A stretch of DNA of 64,000 nt, from the NCBI GenBank assembly GCA_016744065.1, contig JADGFA010000002.1, forward strand, positions 62,001 through 126,000, given 5' to 3'. A model generated the notes under the pieces. The model saw only the letters and a program-made list of their open reading frames with translations. It searched no databases and had not been told where the DNA came from. This DNA comes from Gammaproteobacteria bacterium. Its GTDB lineage: Bacteria > Pseudomonadota > Gammaproteobacteria > SZUA-229. Of this stretch, positions 17,087 through 27,420 are shown one piece after another (within the stretch, counting starts at the first letter, position 1; every line of letters begins with the position of its first letter). The position numbers and the translations under genes are program-made.

Positions 17087-20056
17087 TTATTCTTCAGGAG
17101 CAAAACCACGACGTAATGTGTTTTCAGTAACGCAATAAGCGTGCATAAATTGAAGTAAATAATCCACACCACCTGCCTTGTTACCTGCGCCACTCATTTT
17201 ATGGCCGCCAAAAGGTTGTCTGCTAACCAGTGCTCCAGTGGTTTTTCTATTAAGGTAAAGGTTTCCCACATCAAAATTATTCCGCGCATATTGCAGGTTT
17301 GATGGTTGACGAGAATAAACACCACCCGTTAATGCGTAACGAGTATTGTTTGCAATCTCTATTGCCTGTTTAAAGCTGTCTGCTTTTATAACCGATAATA
17401 CAGGGCCAAATATTTCTTCCTGACCTAATGGTGATAAAGGGTCAACGTCAGTGAAGATACAGGGTTTTATATAAAAACCATTTTCTGAATTATTGTCGGC
17501 TATATAGTTGTGTGTAGAGGCTGTTTGCTGGCCATTTTTAATAGCCTGTAAAATAGCTTCAAATGCTTTTTTATCAATGACGGGGCCGAGTAAATTATGT
17601 GCTTCTTCAGGGTTACCTATGGTCAGGCTGTTAGTGGTTTCGATAAGTCGCTTTATAAATTTTTCATAAATACTTTTTACCACAATTACTCTAGATGTAG
17701 CGCTGCATTTTTGCCCCTGAAAACTAAAGGCTGAATGAGCAACACCCAGGACGGCATCATCAAGGTCAGCGTCACTGTCAATAACAATAGCATTTTTCCC
17801 TCCCATTTCAGCAATCACTTTTTTAATATGATGTTGCCCGGGTTGTATATGAGTGCCTATGCTTAGTAGTTTGGAACCAGTTTGTAATGAGCCTGTAAAT
17901 GCGATGATATTAATGTCAGGTTTTCGAGCCAGGTATTCACCGATTATTTTTCCTGGTCCAGGGAGGAAGTTTATTACGCCATCAGGGATGCCAACTTCGC
18001 GCCAGAGCTGTATGAATTTTGCTGCAATAACAGGTGTAAGGCTGGAGGGTTTTAGTATGCAGGTATTCCCGGTGACTATTGATGCGCTTAGCATTCCACA
18101 TAAAATAGCCAATGGAAAGTTCCACGGAGGGATAACAAGGCTCACACCACGTGCTTTATAGTTTAAATGATTGTATTCACCACTAATGTTTATGCTGTTC
18201 CCTTTATTAATAAGCTCAGCTTGATCAGCATAATAATTGAGAAAATCAATGGCTTCACATACTTCGCTATCGGCTTCCTGCCAGTTCTTTCCCGCTTCGA
18301 ATACCTGCCATGCTGCGAATTCAAAACGTTTTTTAATTAGCAGGTTAGCAACTCTACGTAAAAAATCGGCACGTTGTTTTACAGGGGTGTTTTTCCACAA
18401 AGGAAAAGATTGTACGGCAGCCTGTAATGCCGCATCAGCGTTTTTATGGCTGGAGCAGGAAACTTTTCCAATTAATTGAGAGGGTTTGGCAGGGTTGTAT
18501 GAGTCGATGGTTTTATCTGTATATATCTCTTTTCCGTTAATGATAAGTGGAAAGTGTTCAGTGAATTTTCTACTCATATTTATTAATGCTTTATTAAAGT
18601 CATTGTGATCTTGCTGATCGATAAAGCGCAATAAGGGCGTGTTTTTAAAAATTAATTTGTTTTCAGATATTAATTGGAGTGATTTTTTTATATGTTCAGG
18701 AGGGTCAAAGCTGTGATTGTTAATTAATTTACTATGATCGTTAAAACCAGAGTCAATCATGCTTTGGCCACTGGCGTTTTCGAGTAATCGCCGAACAAGG
18801 TATGCCATGCCAGGCAGTGTTTCACCAAAAGGAACATAGATGCGTAAACGATAGCCCAGATCAACTAGTGCTGGTTTTAATGGCTCAGCCATACCATAGA
18901 GCATTTGAAATTCAAACTGGTCTTTATTTAAATTTAGTTTTTCGATTAAGGCCATTGAAAATGCAATACTTCTAGGGTTATGGGTTGCTATAGCAGTGTC
19001 AATGCTATGTTGTGAATTTAATAATAAGGTCAGGCATTTTTCATAATTGTAATCAGTTTCATTTTTATTTTTCCAGACAGGGCAGGGCCAGTTATTTTGT
19101 TTGGCAATAACGGTTTCGTAATCCCAGTATGCACCACGAACAAGGCGAATGGTGACAGGTGCTGAACGATGACTAAGAAAGCTAATTAAGTTTTCAATAT
19201 CGCCATAGGTGTCTTTTAGGTATGCCTGCATTGCCAGGCCGATATGAGGCCATGATTTAAACTCATCCTCCATGATTACTTTTTTAAAACAGTCAAATAT
19301 GATGTTTTTTATATCATACTGTTCCATATCGATGGTAATGAAGGCGTTATTTTTAATAGCGGCTCTGAGTATGGGCCTAAGCCGTTTACAAATAGCTAAA
19401 ATACTGGCCTGTGGTGAGACTGTTTGAATTTGTGAATAGAGGGATGAGAGTTTAAGTGAGAAATTGAGTCTTGGGGTGTCTTTACCGTGACTTAAATCCA
19501 GTAGTGGGTTCTGGCTCCAGTTATTGACGGGTTCAGATAGTTTGTTCAGCATTTGTAGGTACTGCTGTTGATAGGCTTCACTTTCAACTTCTGAGATAGT
19601 GGCTTCACCGAGTAAATCAAGGGTGAAATTCATTTTTTGATGACGCAACCGGCTAATACTGGTCATTGCATGGTGTAACTGGCTTCCGCCCATAAACTTG
19701 CGTGCCAGGCCGCGTAATGTATAGCGTACTGTAGGTGCTGCTATGCGTGTCGCCCATTTGCTATCAGTGTGTTTCAGGCCCCATTTAGCAAAATAGGGGA
19801 GTTGCAAATCAGAGAAATATTCCTGTAAGTGCCTGGCGAGTATCTGGTCATCATCAAGGCTGGGTAATACATCAATAAAACGTAATGCCTGAATACGAAA
19901 ATCAGCTTCAGAAATGGTACGACTGATGAGCTGTTCTAACCAGTTGTATGTGTGGCCAGAAGTAGGAATATTGTTTGAAATTGCATTAGAAAAGCGTTTG
20001 CCGCAAATTTCAACCTGTTGCTGAAAAGATTCAGATTCTATGTGCTGCGTAGGCAT
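17087..20056 (-). CDS. putA: Bifunctional proline dehydrogenase / P5C dehydrogenase (minimal PutA)
   Basis: The 989 residues hold the FAD-linked proline dehydrogenase barrel (about 100-430, with QMLYGMAEPL and RIYVPFGETLPGMAYLVRRL) and the NAD-linked aldehyde dehydrogenase half (about 500-985, with IPPWNFPLAI, FTGSLQTGS, EMGGKNAIVID and the catalytic Cys in FQGQKCSATSR). Together they oxidise proline to glutamate. It lacks the N-terminal ribbon-helix-helix DNA-binding domain and the C-terminal extra domain of the roughly 1320-residue enterobacterial form. This is a minimal, non-regulatory PutA of the roughly 1000-residue class. No proline permease is adjacent. Confidence 0.95.
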   Translation of the reverse strand: MPTQHIESESFQQQVEICGKRFSNAISNNIPTSGHTYNWLEQLISRTISEADFRIQALRFIDVLPSLDDDQILARHLQEYFSDLQLPYFAKWGLKHTDSKWATRIAAPTVRYTLRGLARKFMGGSQLHHAMTSISRLRHQKMNFTLDLLGEATISEVESEAYQQQYLQMLNKLSEPVNNWSQNPLLDLSHGKDTPRLNFSLKLSSLYSQIQTVSPQASILAICKRLRPILRAAIKNNAFITIDMEQYDIKNIIFDCFKKVIMEDEFKSWPHIGLAMQAYLKDTYGDIENLISFLSHRSAPVTIRLVRGAYWDYETVIAKQNNWPCPVWKNKNETDYNYEKCLTLLLNSQHSIDTAIATHNPRSIAFSMALIEKLNLNKDQFEFQMLYGMAEPLKPALVDLGYRLRIYVPFGETLPGMAYLVRRLLENASGQSMIDSGFNDHSKLINNHSFDPPEHIKKSLQLISENKLIFKNTPLLRFIDQQDHNDFNKALINMSRKFTEHFPLIINGKEIYTDKTIDSYNPAKPSQLIGKVSCSSHKNADAALQAAVQSFPLWKNTPVKQRADFLRRVANLLIKKRFEFAAWQVFEAGKNWQEADSEVCEAIDFLNYYADQAELINKGNSINISGEYNHLNYKARGVSLVIPPWNFPLAILCGMLSASIVTGNTCILKPSSLTPVIAAKFIQLWREVGIPDGVINFLPGPGKIIGEYLARKPDINIIAFTGSLQTGSKLLSIGTHIQPGQHHIKKVIAEMGGKNAIVIDSDADLDDAVLGVAHSAFSFQGQKCSATSRVIVVKSIYEKFIKRLIETTNSLTIGNPEEAHNLLGPVIDKKAFEAILQAIKNGQQTASTHNYIADNNSENGFYIKPCIFTDVDPLSPLGQEEIFGPVLSVIKADSFKQAIEIANNTRYALTGGVYSRQPSNLQYARNNFDVGNLYLNRKTTGALVSRQPFGGHKMSGAGNKAGGVDYLLQFMHAYCVTENTLRRGFAPEE

Positions 20057-20322
20057 AAGAGCGTTACCGTCAGAACTTTCTTATCCAGTTAATAGCTGTT
20101 TAATGTTATGGATGCAAGCTAGAAAGAGGTTGCTGCGATATGCGGTGTGTTTATTGAGTTATTAGAGGTCGTTTAATTAGTTTATTTTTAATCAGGAAAA
20201 TTGTATTAAAATGTTAGTGAGATAGAGAAGATAAATTTAGTAGCAAGCACAGATTAAATGAAATTTAATCTGTTGAATTTATAAATTATGTATCTGTATT
20301 TTTTAGTGAAAATGACAGGGTT

Positions 20323-20595
20323 TTATTCTAAAAAAACCAGACCAATGCCGTCGGGTTCGTGTCTTACTACTTTTGCCCTGTTTACGGGGGGCTCTTCACC
20401 ATCTCCTAATTGATTTTTAAGGCGAACTTTCACTTCGGTATCGACAGAAGGTAATTCAATTTCATCAAGAATCAGGTAAAGGCCACCATCACTGATATTG
20501 CGGGTGCGGACATCAATTGTATCCTGCCCAGGAAGTGTGAGTTCGATATCGACAATAAGCCCAATGCGTAGGTGCTTTCTATTTTCAGCAGACAT
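20323..20595 (-). CDS. Single-domain PilZ protein (c-di-GMP receptor)
   Basis: The 90 residues consist of one PilZ domain. Both c-di-GMP-binding motifs are present: RxxxR as RKHLR near residue 6, and NxSxxG as NISDGG near residue 48. It has no membrane or output domain, so it is likely to act by binding a partner. It stands alone upstream of the DUF302/cytochrome pair on the same strand. It is one of several c-di-GMP-related proteins in the window. Confidence 0.88.
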   Translation of the reverse strand: MSAENRKHLRIGLIVDIELTLPGQDTIDVRTRNISDGGLYLILDEIELPSVDTEVKVRLKNQLGDGEEPPVNRAKVVRHEPDGIGLVFLE

Positions 20596-20638
20596 AATCT
20601 TTAATAATTTTTAATATATTAGTTACTAATAATAGCTG

Positions 20639-21109
20639 TCAATTTTGAATTTGCACAGATTTAAGTATTTGAGTGACATCTTTTAACCATTTTTCAAATG
20701 TAGGTTTTAATTCAGGCAGTTTGAAGAGGTCATTATATATCTTTGGGTTGGCACTAATGAGAATAGTATTTTCATTCTCGGCAAAAATGGCGATTTTTAA
20801 TGGCAGGTAGGGTATTAACTGGGGGTACTTAAGGGAAAGCTGCTGTATTTGTTCGCCCTTGCCAAAAAAAACAACTCTGTATTTATCGGTTTTGTAGCCT
20901 TTTGCACTTAGACCCACATCCACGCGTTGTATACGGCTTAGTTCATATCCCTGGTGGCGTATAGCCTCCTGTAGTAAGGCCATGGTTTCAGGAAATGCCT
21001 CTGATGAGCGAACCATAATCATCTTGCCCGTAACCACGGCATGGGCGTTGGCTGGTGTGAGCAGGCATAAAATAAAGCCTGAAAAGAGGAGTCTTCGGAT
21101 GATGTTCAC
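20639..21109 (-). CDS. Secreted DUF302-domain protein
   Basis: The 156 residues have a signal peptide (to about AHA, residue 24) and a DUF302-type alpha/beta domain (FPETMALLQEAIRHQGYELSR at the start of the fold is recognisable). DUF302 function is unsettled; it is often found beside redox proteins. It overlaps the upstream cytochrome-DUF302 gene by 4 nt, so the two are coupled, and both carry a DUF302 domain. The products may interact in the periplasm. Confidence 0.7.
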   Translation of the reverse strand: MNIIRRLLFSGFILCLLTPANAHAVVTGKMIMVRSSEAFPETMALLQEAIRHQGYELSRIQRVDVGLSAKGYKTDKYRVVFFGKGEQIQQLSLKYPQLIPYLPLKIAIFAENENTILISANPKIYNDLFKLPELKPTFEKWLKDVTQILKSVQIQN

Positions 21110-22179
21110 AGGCTGGCATCCTCTAATATACTGCTATAAACATCATGCATCTGATCACATGATTCATCTAGTGCGTCATTATTGAATAACTGGGTCAGGT
21201 GTTTTGGGTTTATGCTCATCATTTGAACCCTGTTATTTTGCTCAATGACGGTAATACGACAAGGTAAAAACATACCAGCACGTGGGTCAATCTTTAATGC
21301 ATCATATAAAAAACTGAAATTACAGAAATATATAATCGTCTGTTTAGGGCTGTTTGTTGTTTCTATATTAAAGCCGTGGGTTAGCGCCTGATCTCGAATA
21401 TGTACAAAGTTTGACCCGGTGATTGCGCGTTTTACATTTTCAACTGTTTCATCAAAAGAATAAGGCGAGTCTACAATTAAACTGGCAGGTTCTTCATGAT
21501 AGTTAGATTTATGAGTAATACTTTTTAATTGAAAACTACGAATGTAGCTAACCAGGTCATTAATATTTTTATCGCTAAGCCCAAGTGCTTTAGCGGATGG
21601 CATAGGCGTGTCTTTGCGACCATGGGTAATAATATAATGGAGCATAGAGTCTGTTGCTGAATTTAATAAACCCTGATTATTCAGAGCCGGGGGAGTAATA
21701 GCCAGGCCATCTGAACGTGAAAAATGCAAACCAGAGCCTTTGCCTCCTTGTGCATTATTACCGTGGCAAGTAGCGCATTTATTCTTGTATAAAATCTTTC
21801 CTGCGTGTTTATCGGCTACTATTGGTTTTATGTCCCAAAGTGGAGCAGGTGCTTTGCGCCAGCTATCAAGAAAATGGATGATTTCATTTACATCCGATTC
21901 AGGCATTCGGTAAAAAGACGGCATAATCCTGTTTGGTCGACCGAGTCGAATGGTTTTTTTAATATAGTCATTTGATGCAGATTTAAGAAAACCATCAAGT
22001 GAAAGGGGTATGCCCATCCCCCCCTGACCGTCATTACCATGGCAGATAGCACAGTTTTCAAGGTAGAGACTCTCACCCTTACTCTCCGCAATACTGAGCT
22101 GAAAAGAACTAAAGCAAGTGCATATCAATATCAGGGCGAGTTGAAAATAATGCCTGGGAATGGTTGTGTATGTATTCAT
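21106..22179 (-). CDS. Periplasmic dihaem cytochrome c fused to a DUF302 domain
   Basis: The frame is open from 22230, but ATG 22179 (MNTYTTIPRHYFQLALIL) places a normal signal peptide at the N-terminus, giving 357 residues. Two class I cytochrome domains follow, each with a CxxCH haem site: CAICHGNDGQGG and CATCHGNNAQGG. The last 130 residues or so form a DUF302 domain (YSFDETVENVKRAI onward). It is translationally coupled to a stand-alone DUF302 gene downstream. It is predicted to be a periplasmic electron carrier. The role of the DUF302 part is unknown. Confidence 0.85.
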   Translation of the reverse strand: MNTYTTIPRHYFQLALILICTCFSSFQLSIAESKGESLYLENCAICHGNDGQGGMGIPLSLDGFLKSASNDYIKKTIRLGRPNRIMPSFYRMPESDVNEIIHFLDSWRKAPAPLWDIKPIVADKHAGKILYKNKCATCHGNNAQGGKGSGLHFSRSDGLAITPPALNNQGLLNSATDSMLHYIITHGRKDTPMPSAKALGLSDKNINDLVSYIRSFQLKSITHKSNYHEEPASLIVDSPYSFDETVENVKRAITGSNFVHIRDQALTHGFNIETTNSPKQTIIYFCNFSFLYDALKIDPRAGMFLPCRITVIEQNNRVQMMSINPKHLTQLFNNDALDESCDQMHDVYSSILEDASL

Positions 22180-22278
22180 CAGTTTCGCTATTATAACATG
22201 TATATATAAGGGTTTTATGAAGTAAATCAAGTGAATAGGGTATGTATACTGGGAGCGTAAAGTTGTTATAGCATAGTA

Positions 22279-25200
22279 TCAGGCATCAGAAATGTCATTC
22301 CATAGTTTTTTAAGCCTTTTAGCTGAAACAGGTGTCAGTGTTTTAATCTCCTGTGCAAAAAGAGAAATACGGTACTCTTCCAGTAACCAGCGATAGTTTT
22401 CAAGCTGTCTGGATTGTCTATTGCTTTTAGCTAAAGAGTCAGCGCGTTTTTGGTATGCCGACCATAAGGATGAAATCTCTATTCTGGCTTTTCGGTCACG
22501 CTCTGGATTTGACTGTATTTTTTCAAGTCGCTTATCGATAGCTCTCAGGTAGCGGGTGAAATTATTCAGGTTTTCCTGCCTGGTTTCTAAAATAAAATTA
22601 TTGTGCATTAGATTATTTAGCTGGTTTTGAATGTCAGCCATAGCATCTAGCCAGTTGAGAGGTGGGTTTTTAAGTTTTTTATTGAGCTGGTGAAAGAGCT
22701 CTAAAATATCAGTAAGTTGAAGGGTTGTCTCTGTTAGGAAAATATCAATATTTTTGCGGTTATCCAGCAGTTTTTTAAAATCATTTTCTGTTTCTGGCAA
22801 ATGTTGAGTAAATAACTGATCGATTATACGGTAAAGTATTTGTGATTTAAGTTGCTCACAATTTCCAATTGGTAAATATTTAACACATAAATTTTGTTGT
22901 TTTTTTAGACTGGATTTTAAATTTTTAATGGGTTGAGAGAGTGAATTAATAAATAATAAACGAAGGCCATCATGATGTTGTTTTTGGGCATCGTGTTTTG
23001 AATTTATAATGCGTAAATCAACCTGTTTTCCGCTGGCAATAAGGGCTGGATAAGCTTTAATCGTTATTCCATTATTATTTATTTCAAAAAAATCTGGAAT
23101 ATTGTCGAGTATGCTGTAATCAACATCGTCCTGTTCCAGTTTATTGTGTTTCTCCACAGCGTGCCCAGGCTCAATGAAATTTGAAAATTCTTCCTGTAAC
23201 AGAGTTAAATTTCTACTTGTTTTGAGTATGTCCCCTGTAACAGAAATGACCTGGTAGTTAAAAAATAGATGCTCTGGCAATTTGTTTTCCTGCCAGGCAT
23301 CATAAGGTACTTCTGTTCCGGTTACTTTTTTTAAGTGACCAGACATGGCAGTTGTAAGGCCAGTTAAACCAGGTGTTAATGTATCGAAGCAGGCTTCAGC
23401 AAAATTAGGTGCAGGCACAAAGTTTTTTCTTAGTTGTTTTGGTAAAGAACGGATGAGTTCGATCATTTTTTCGAGCAGCATGCCGGGTACTAGCCAGTCA
23501 CAACTGCTTGTGCTTAATGAGGCCAGTCCTGCTATGGGTGTGATTAAAGTAATGCCATCACAGTGGTGACTGGGATCAAAATGATATTCTAAAGGGAACT
23601 GAATATCATTTATTAGAATAGAGTCAGGAAATAAATTATCTGATACATGGTCTGCATCTTTTTTCATTAGACTATCTAAAGATAATAATAAGTTATCTGT
23701 GTTGTTGTTTTTAACCCACTTATTTAACTGCGGGCCACTATAAATATCATCAGGTAGTTGTTGGTCATAAAAATCATATATATCATTCTCGTCAACCAGA
23801 ATATCCTGTCGCCTTGATTTGGCTTCAAGTTTTTCAATATCATTAATAAGGTCGCGATTTTTTTTATAAAAACCGTGATGACAGTCGAAGTCGCCCTGTA
23901 CCAGAGCGCTACGTATAAAAATTTCACGTGATTCCACAGGGTTTACAGGGCCATAGTTTACTTTTTTACCGGGATTTACAAGTAAGCCAAACAGTGTTGA
24001 TTTTTGAATGGCAGAAACCTGTGCAGATTTTTTCTCCCAATGAGCTTCGGTATAGTTATGCTTAATAAGGTGCTGTGCTTTACTAATTATCCATTGGGGT
24101 TCTATTTTAGCAAGGTGTCGAGCATAAACCTTTTGTGTTTCAACAATATCAGACGCAATAACCCATTTTGGTCCTCGATTAAACAGACCTGATCCTGGAA
24201 AAATATGAAATTTTCGCTGTCGACAACCCTGGTATTCATGGCCTTCGTCCTTAAAACCAGTTTGACTTAAAAAACCGGTGATGAGTGCTTTGTGAATTTG
24301 ATTATAGTCGGCACTAACAGAATTAATCTTTAAATTTAATTCATGTAACATTTTTTTAATCTGTTGGTGCGTATCTATCCATTCGCGCATACGCATCCAT
24401 GAAATAAAATTTTCTTTACACCATTTGCGTAATTGATTGCCAGATAATTCTTTTTTATTTGTATGGTACTTTTCCCATAAATTTAACCAGCTAATAAAAT
24501 CTGATCTATTATCAGTGAATTTTATATGTGCTTTATCTGCTGCCTGTTGTTTGTTAAGAGGTCGTTCACGAGGGTCTTGCACGGCAAGAGCAGATACGAT
24601 AATTAATGTTTCAGTCAAACAGCTTTCTACTACTGATTCAATTAGAATACGGCCAAGTTTCGGGTCAATAGGTAAACGTGCTAATTTCTTACCGATATCT
24701 GTTATTTTATTATGTTTATTAATAGCGCCAAGTTCATGTAATAATTTATAGCCATCTGTAATTAATCGGCTGTCTGGTGGTTCAACAAAAGGAAACTCTT
24801 CTATATGACCTAATTTCATATGCTCCATTTGAAGAATAACGGCTGCTAGATTCGTGCGTTGAATTTCAGGTTCAGTAAATTCATTACGTAAATTGAAATC
24901 ATCTTCCGAGTACAGTCGATAACAGACTCCCGCGCTTACCCGGCCACAACGCCCCTTACGTTGATTTGCAGAAGCCTGTGATATTCTTTCAATAGGCAGG
25001 CGCTGGATTTTGCTGCGCCATGAATAGCGAGAAATACGTGCAAATCCTGTGTCAATAACATACTTTATGCCGGGAACAGTGAGGGATGTTTCCGCAACAT
25101 TGGTTGATAAAATAATACGTCGTTTGCCTGAGTTTCTGAAAATTTTATTTTGTTCGGCAGCAGATAAACGAGCCAGTAAGGGCAGGACCTCTGTATTGTG

Positions 25201-26148
25201 TAAATTTTGTTTTGATAAAAAATCAGCGGTTTCACGAATGTCTCGTTCACCACTTAGAAATACCAGTATATCACCGCGATCATGGCGTGATATTTCATCA
25301 ATACAGTCTGCAATTGAGCGTGTTAAGTCTTTTGCTTCAGTCTCTTCAGATTCTGTACTCCGATACTCAATACTGACGGGGTATGTTCTACCCGATACCT
25401 CAATTACAGGGGCATTATTAAAGTGTTTAGAGAAGCGCTGGGGGTCAATAGTGGCTGAAGTAATTATTATTTTTAAATTACGTCGTTTAGAAATAAGTCT
25501 TTTTAAATAACCGAGTAAAAAGTCTATATTTAAACTGCGCTCATGTGCTTCATCAATGATAATACAGTCATATTGATTAAGAAAAGCATCGTGATGGGTC
25601 TCAGATAAAAGAATACCATCCGTCATGAGTTTAACCAGGCTATTTTCATTGAGCGTATCGCTAAAGCGAACCTTGTAGCCAACTATTTTTCCTGGTTCTG
25701 TTTTTAGCTCTTCAGCAATACGGTTGGCAACAGAGCGGGCAGCCAGTCGTCGAGGTTGTGTGTGACCGATCATACCCTGTATTCCCAAACCTGCATCAAG
25801 GCACATTTTAGGTAGTTGGGTTGTTTTTCCTGAACCTGTTTCACCACAGATAACAATGACCTGGTTTTTTTTAATAGCCTGAATGATTTCCTCACGCTTC
25901 TGACTAACAGGCAGGTCTTCAGGATAAGTTGTATCGGGTTTATTTTGTAAGCGTAACTGGTACTGGGTGGTCGATTTGTCGACTTGTTTTTGTAAGTTGA
26001 CAAGTAACTGCTCTACGGGTTTACTTGCACTGAGGTGTGACTGGATGTTCTGAATTTTTCGCCTGATTGTAAACTGGTCTTTCAGCATGGTCTGCGGAAG
26101 TAATTTTTTTAATAGCTCAACTTGTTTTTTAGGCGACATACTCATCAT
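22279..26148 (-). CDS. hrpA: ATP-dependent RNA helicase HrpA (DEAH box)
   Basis: The 1289 residues are close to the roughly 1300 of the E. coli protein. Motif I is GETGSGKTT at 102-110 and motif II is DEAH in IIDEAHERSLNIDFLLGYL; SATID (motif III) and QRKGRCGRVSAGVCYRLYS (motif VI) follow. The long C-terminal region includes the DUF3418-type tail of HrpA. In E. coli HrpA acts on collided or stalled ribosomes and mRNA. It is transcribed alone. Confidence 0.95.
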   Translation of the reverse strand: MMSMSPKKQVELLKKLLPQTMLKDQFTIRRKIQNIQSHLSASKPVEQLLVNLQKQVDKSTTQYQLRLQNKPDTTYPEDLPVSQKREEIIQAIKKNQVIVICGETGSGKTTQLPKMCLDAGLGIQGMIGHTQPRRLAARSVANRIAEELKTEPGKIVGYKVRFSDTLNENSLVKLMTDGILLSETHHDAFLNQYDCIIIDEAHERSLNIDFLLGYLKRLISKRRNLKIIITSATIDPQRFSKHFNNAPVIEVSGRTYPVSIEYRSTESEETEAKDLTRSIADCIDEISRHDRGDILVFLSGERDIRETADFLSKQNLHNTEVLPLLARLSAAEQNKIFRNSGKRRIILSTNVAETSLTVPGIKYVIDTGFARISRYSWRSKIQRLPIERISQASANQRKGRCGRVSAGVCYRLYSEDDFNLRNEFTEPEIQRTNLAAVILQMEHMKLGHIEEFPFVEPPDSRLITDGYKLLHELGAINKHNKITDIGKKLARLPIDPKLGRILIESVVESCLTETLIIVSALAVQDPRERPLNKQQAADKAHIKFTDNRSDFISWLNLWEKYHTNKKELSGNQLRKWCKENFISWMRMREWIDTHQQIKKMLHELNLKINSVSADYNQIHKALITGFLSQTGFKDEGHEYQGCRQRKFHIFPGSGLFNRGPKWVIASDIVETQKVYARHLAKIEPQWIISKAQHLIKHNYTEAHWEKKSAQVSAIQKSTLFGLLVNPGKKVNYGPVNPVESREIFIRSALVQGDFDCHHGFYKKNRDLINDIEKLEAKSRRQDILVDENDIYDFYDQQLPDDIYSGPQLNKWVKNNNTDNLLLSLDSLMKKDADHVSDNLFPDSILINDIQFPLEYHFDPSHHCDGITLITPIAGLASLSTSSCDWLVPGMLLEKMIELIRSLPKQLRKNFVPAPNFAEACFDTLTPGLTGLTTAMSGHLKKVTGTEVPYDAWQENKLPEHLFFNYQVISVTGDILKTSRNLTLLQEEFSNFIEPGHAVEKHNKLEQDDVDYSILDNIPDFFEINNNGITIKAYPALIASGKQVDLRIINSKHDAQKQHHDGLRLLFINSLSQPIKNLKSSLKKQQNLCVKYLPIGNCEQLKSQILYRIIDQLFTQHLPETENDFKKLLDNRKNIDIFLTETTLQLTDILELFHQLNKKLKNPPLNWLDAMADIQNQLNNLMHNNFILETRQENLNNFTRYLRAIDKRLEKIQSNPERDRKARIEISSLWSAYQKRADSLAKSNRQSRQLENYRWLLEEYRISLFAQEIKTLTPVSAKRLKKLWNDISDA

Positions 26149-26334
26149 GAATGTTGTTTGTGTGTAAGGTTTAATAATTGTATTTATACAGGCAGAAATT
26201 TTTTTTTAAATGATTGTATTAAATATGGGCTATATAGATAGAAACATATTCTACTTCCAGGTTATGTTGGCCTGGGCTAGGTGCCGTTTAAGCGATTGTT
26301 AATTTTTTAACTCATTTTATCTGGTGATTTAATA

Positions 26335-26880
26335 GTGACGTGTAAAACAGCGATTATACAGTTTTTAAAGCATATTTCGGAGATACTTCTGGTACTTACG
26401 TTATTTTTTCCATTTTTTGTGAAAGCCGCTTCAGATCGGGCCTGGCCAATAATTACATTCACTTGTGATAAAGCTAAAAATGAGGTGAAACTGAAAAATG
26501 AAGTGAAGTGGGGGGAAACCGGGAGGGATTTTGCATTTGATGCTGGGCAGGGTACTTATAACCCCTGGTCCCTGGTTGCATTTGAGGACTATGGAAAAAG
26601 GCGCCTGACTTCAGAAAAAACACAGCTTAACCTTGTCTGTAAGCTGGGTGAGATTGAATATAAATTTGTTATTAAGCCTAAAATATTTAATACCAATTTC
26701 TATGGCAAATGTGGAGATCGTCTGTCGGTTAATGTAAGCGTCTATGAAAACACATCGAAGTTACTAGGTGATAAGGCGATGGTGGCTTTCTGTCATGGTA
26801 ATTCACCTGTCCTAAGAGGGATTAAAGTAAAAGATAGCAAGGTGAAGTTTTATGAAGTTGCCCGTAGTCGTTTTTATTAG
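26335..26880 (+). CDS. Secreted hypothetical protein
   Basis: The protein has 181 residues and a GTG start. A hydrophobic N-terminal segment (ILLVLTLFFPFFVKAAS) reads as a signal peptide with cleavage after AKA/AAS. The mature part is beta-rich and has four Cys, possibly two disulphides. No family is recognised. It is the last gene before the 705-nt gap that opens the island. No coding partner is adjacent. Confidence 0.55.
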   Translation: MTCKTAIIQFLKHISEILLVLTLFFPFFVKAASDRAWPIITFTCDKAKNEVKLKNEVKWGETGRDFAFDAGQGTYNPWSLVAFEDYGKRRLTSEKTQLNLVCKLGEIEYKFVIKPKIFNTNFYGKCGDRLSVNVSVYENTSKLLGDKAMVAFCHGNSPVLRGIKVKDSKVKFYEVARSRFY

Positions 26881-27252
26881 GGTATATGGTGTATTTAAGC
26901 GGTAAGCCAGAAAAGCTTAAGCATGGACGATTCATTAAAACACCTTATCTACAAAAAAAGAAAATTTCTAATATTACAGAATCATTATGTTTAAACCTAC
27001 TGCGTTAATTTGACATAATGCCATTCAAAGCAGTGGCCCTCATAGGGAGGATATTTGAATGAATACATAATGAGCTGATTAGTGCCTCAGCAGGCTGATC
27101 TTTTTTTGTAAAATGCTTCATTTAGTGCATTAGTAACGAATTGTCTCCCAGAGGTTTTTCTGTAATCTTACTTTGTTGTCTTTCTTAAGTATGATGTCAT
27201 CTTAAGAGAAGTACCCTGCTAGATGCCCCATACCTTTTTTATTCACCCACCG

Positions 27253-27333
27253 TCTGTCGTTTTCCCAGGATAGAAACACCATGCCTCCGTGTTGGGTGCT
27301 TATACCTGACCGGACTCAGGTATTCTGCCAAAA
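27253..27333 (+). repeat. Copy 1 of an imperfect island repeat with a TACCTGA/TCAGGTA hairpin
   Basis: The segment aligns, with small gaps, to 33314-33400. Shared parts include CTGTCG, CAGGA-AGAAAC, a hairpin whose arms are TACCTGA and TCAGGTA (27303-27309 and 27316-27322) and the exact tail ATTCTGCCAAAA. It lies about 250 nt upstream of the Fic gene, as copy 2 lies just upstream of the defence cargo. Confidence 0.7.
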
Positions 27334-27381
27334 TCACATTGGTTTATGTTTAAAAAGAGGTGCTTTCTATATATAACAACG

Positions 27382-27420
27382 ATGTAATGTATAGAAAACT
27401 GAAAAAACTATACATTACAT
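27382..27420. promoter_or_regulatory. 13-bp perfect inverted repeat upstream of the Fic gene
   Basis: ATGTAATGTATAG (27382-27394) and CTATACATTACAT (27408-27420) are perfect reverse complements separated by 13 nt. There is no T-run, so it is more like an operator or an element end than a terminator. The Fic start codon is 166 nt downstream. Confidence 0.5.
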
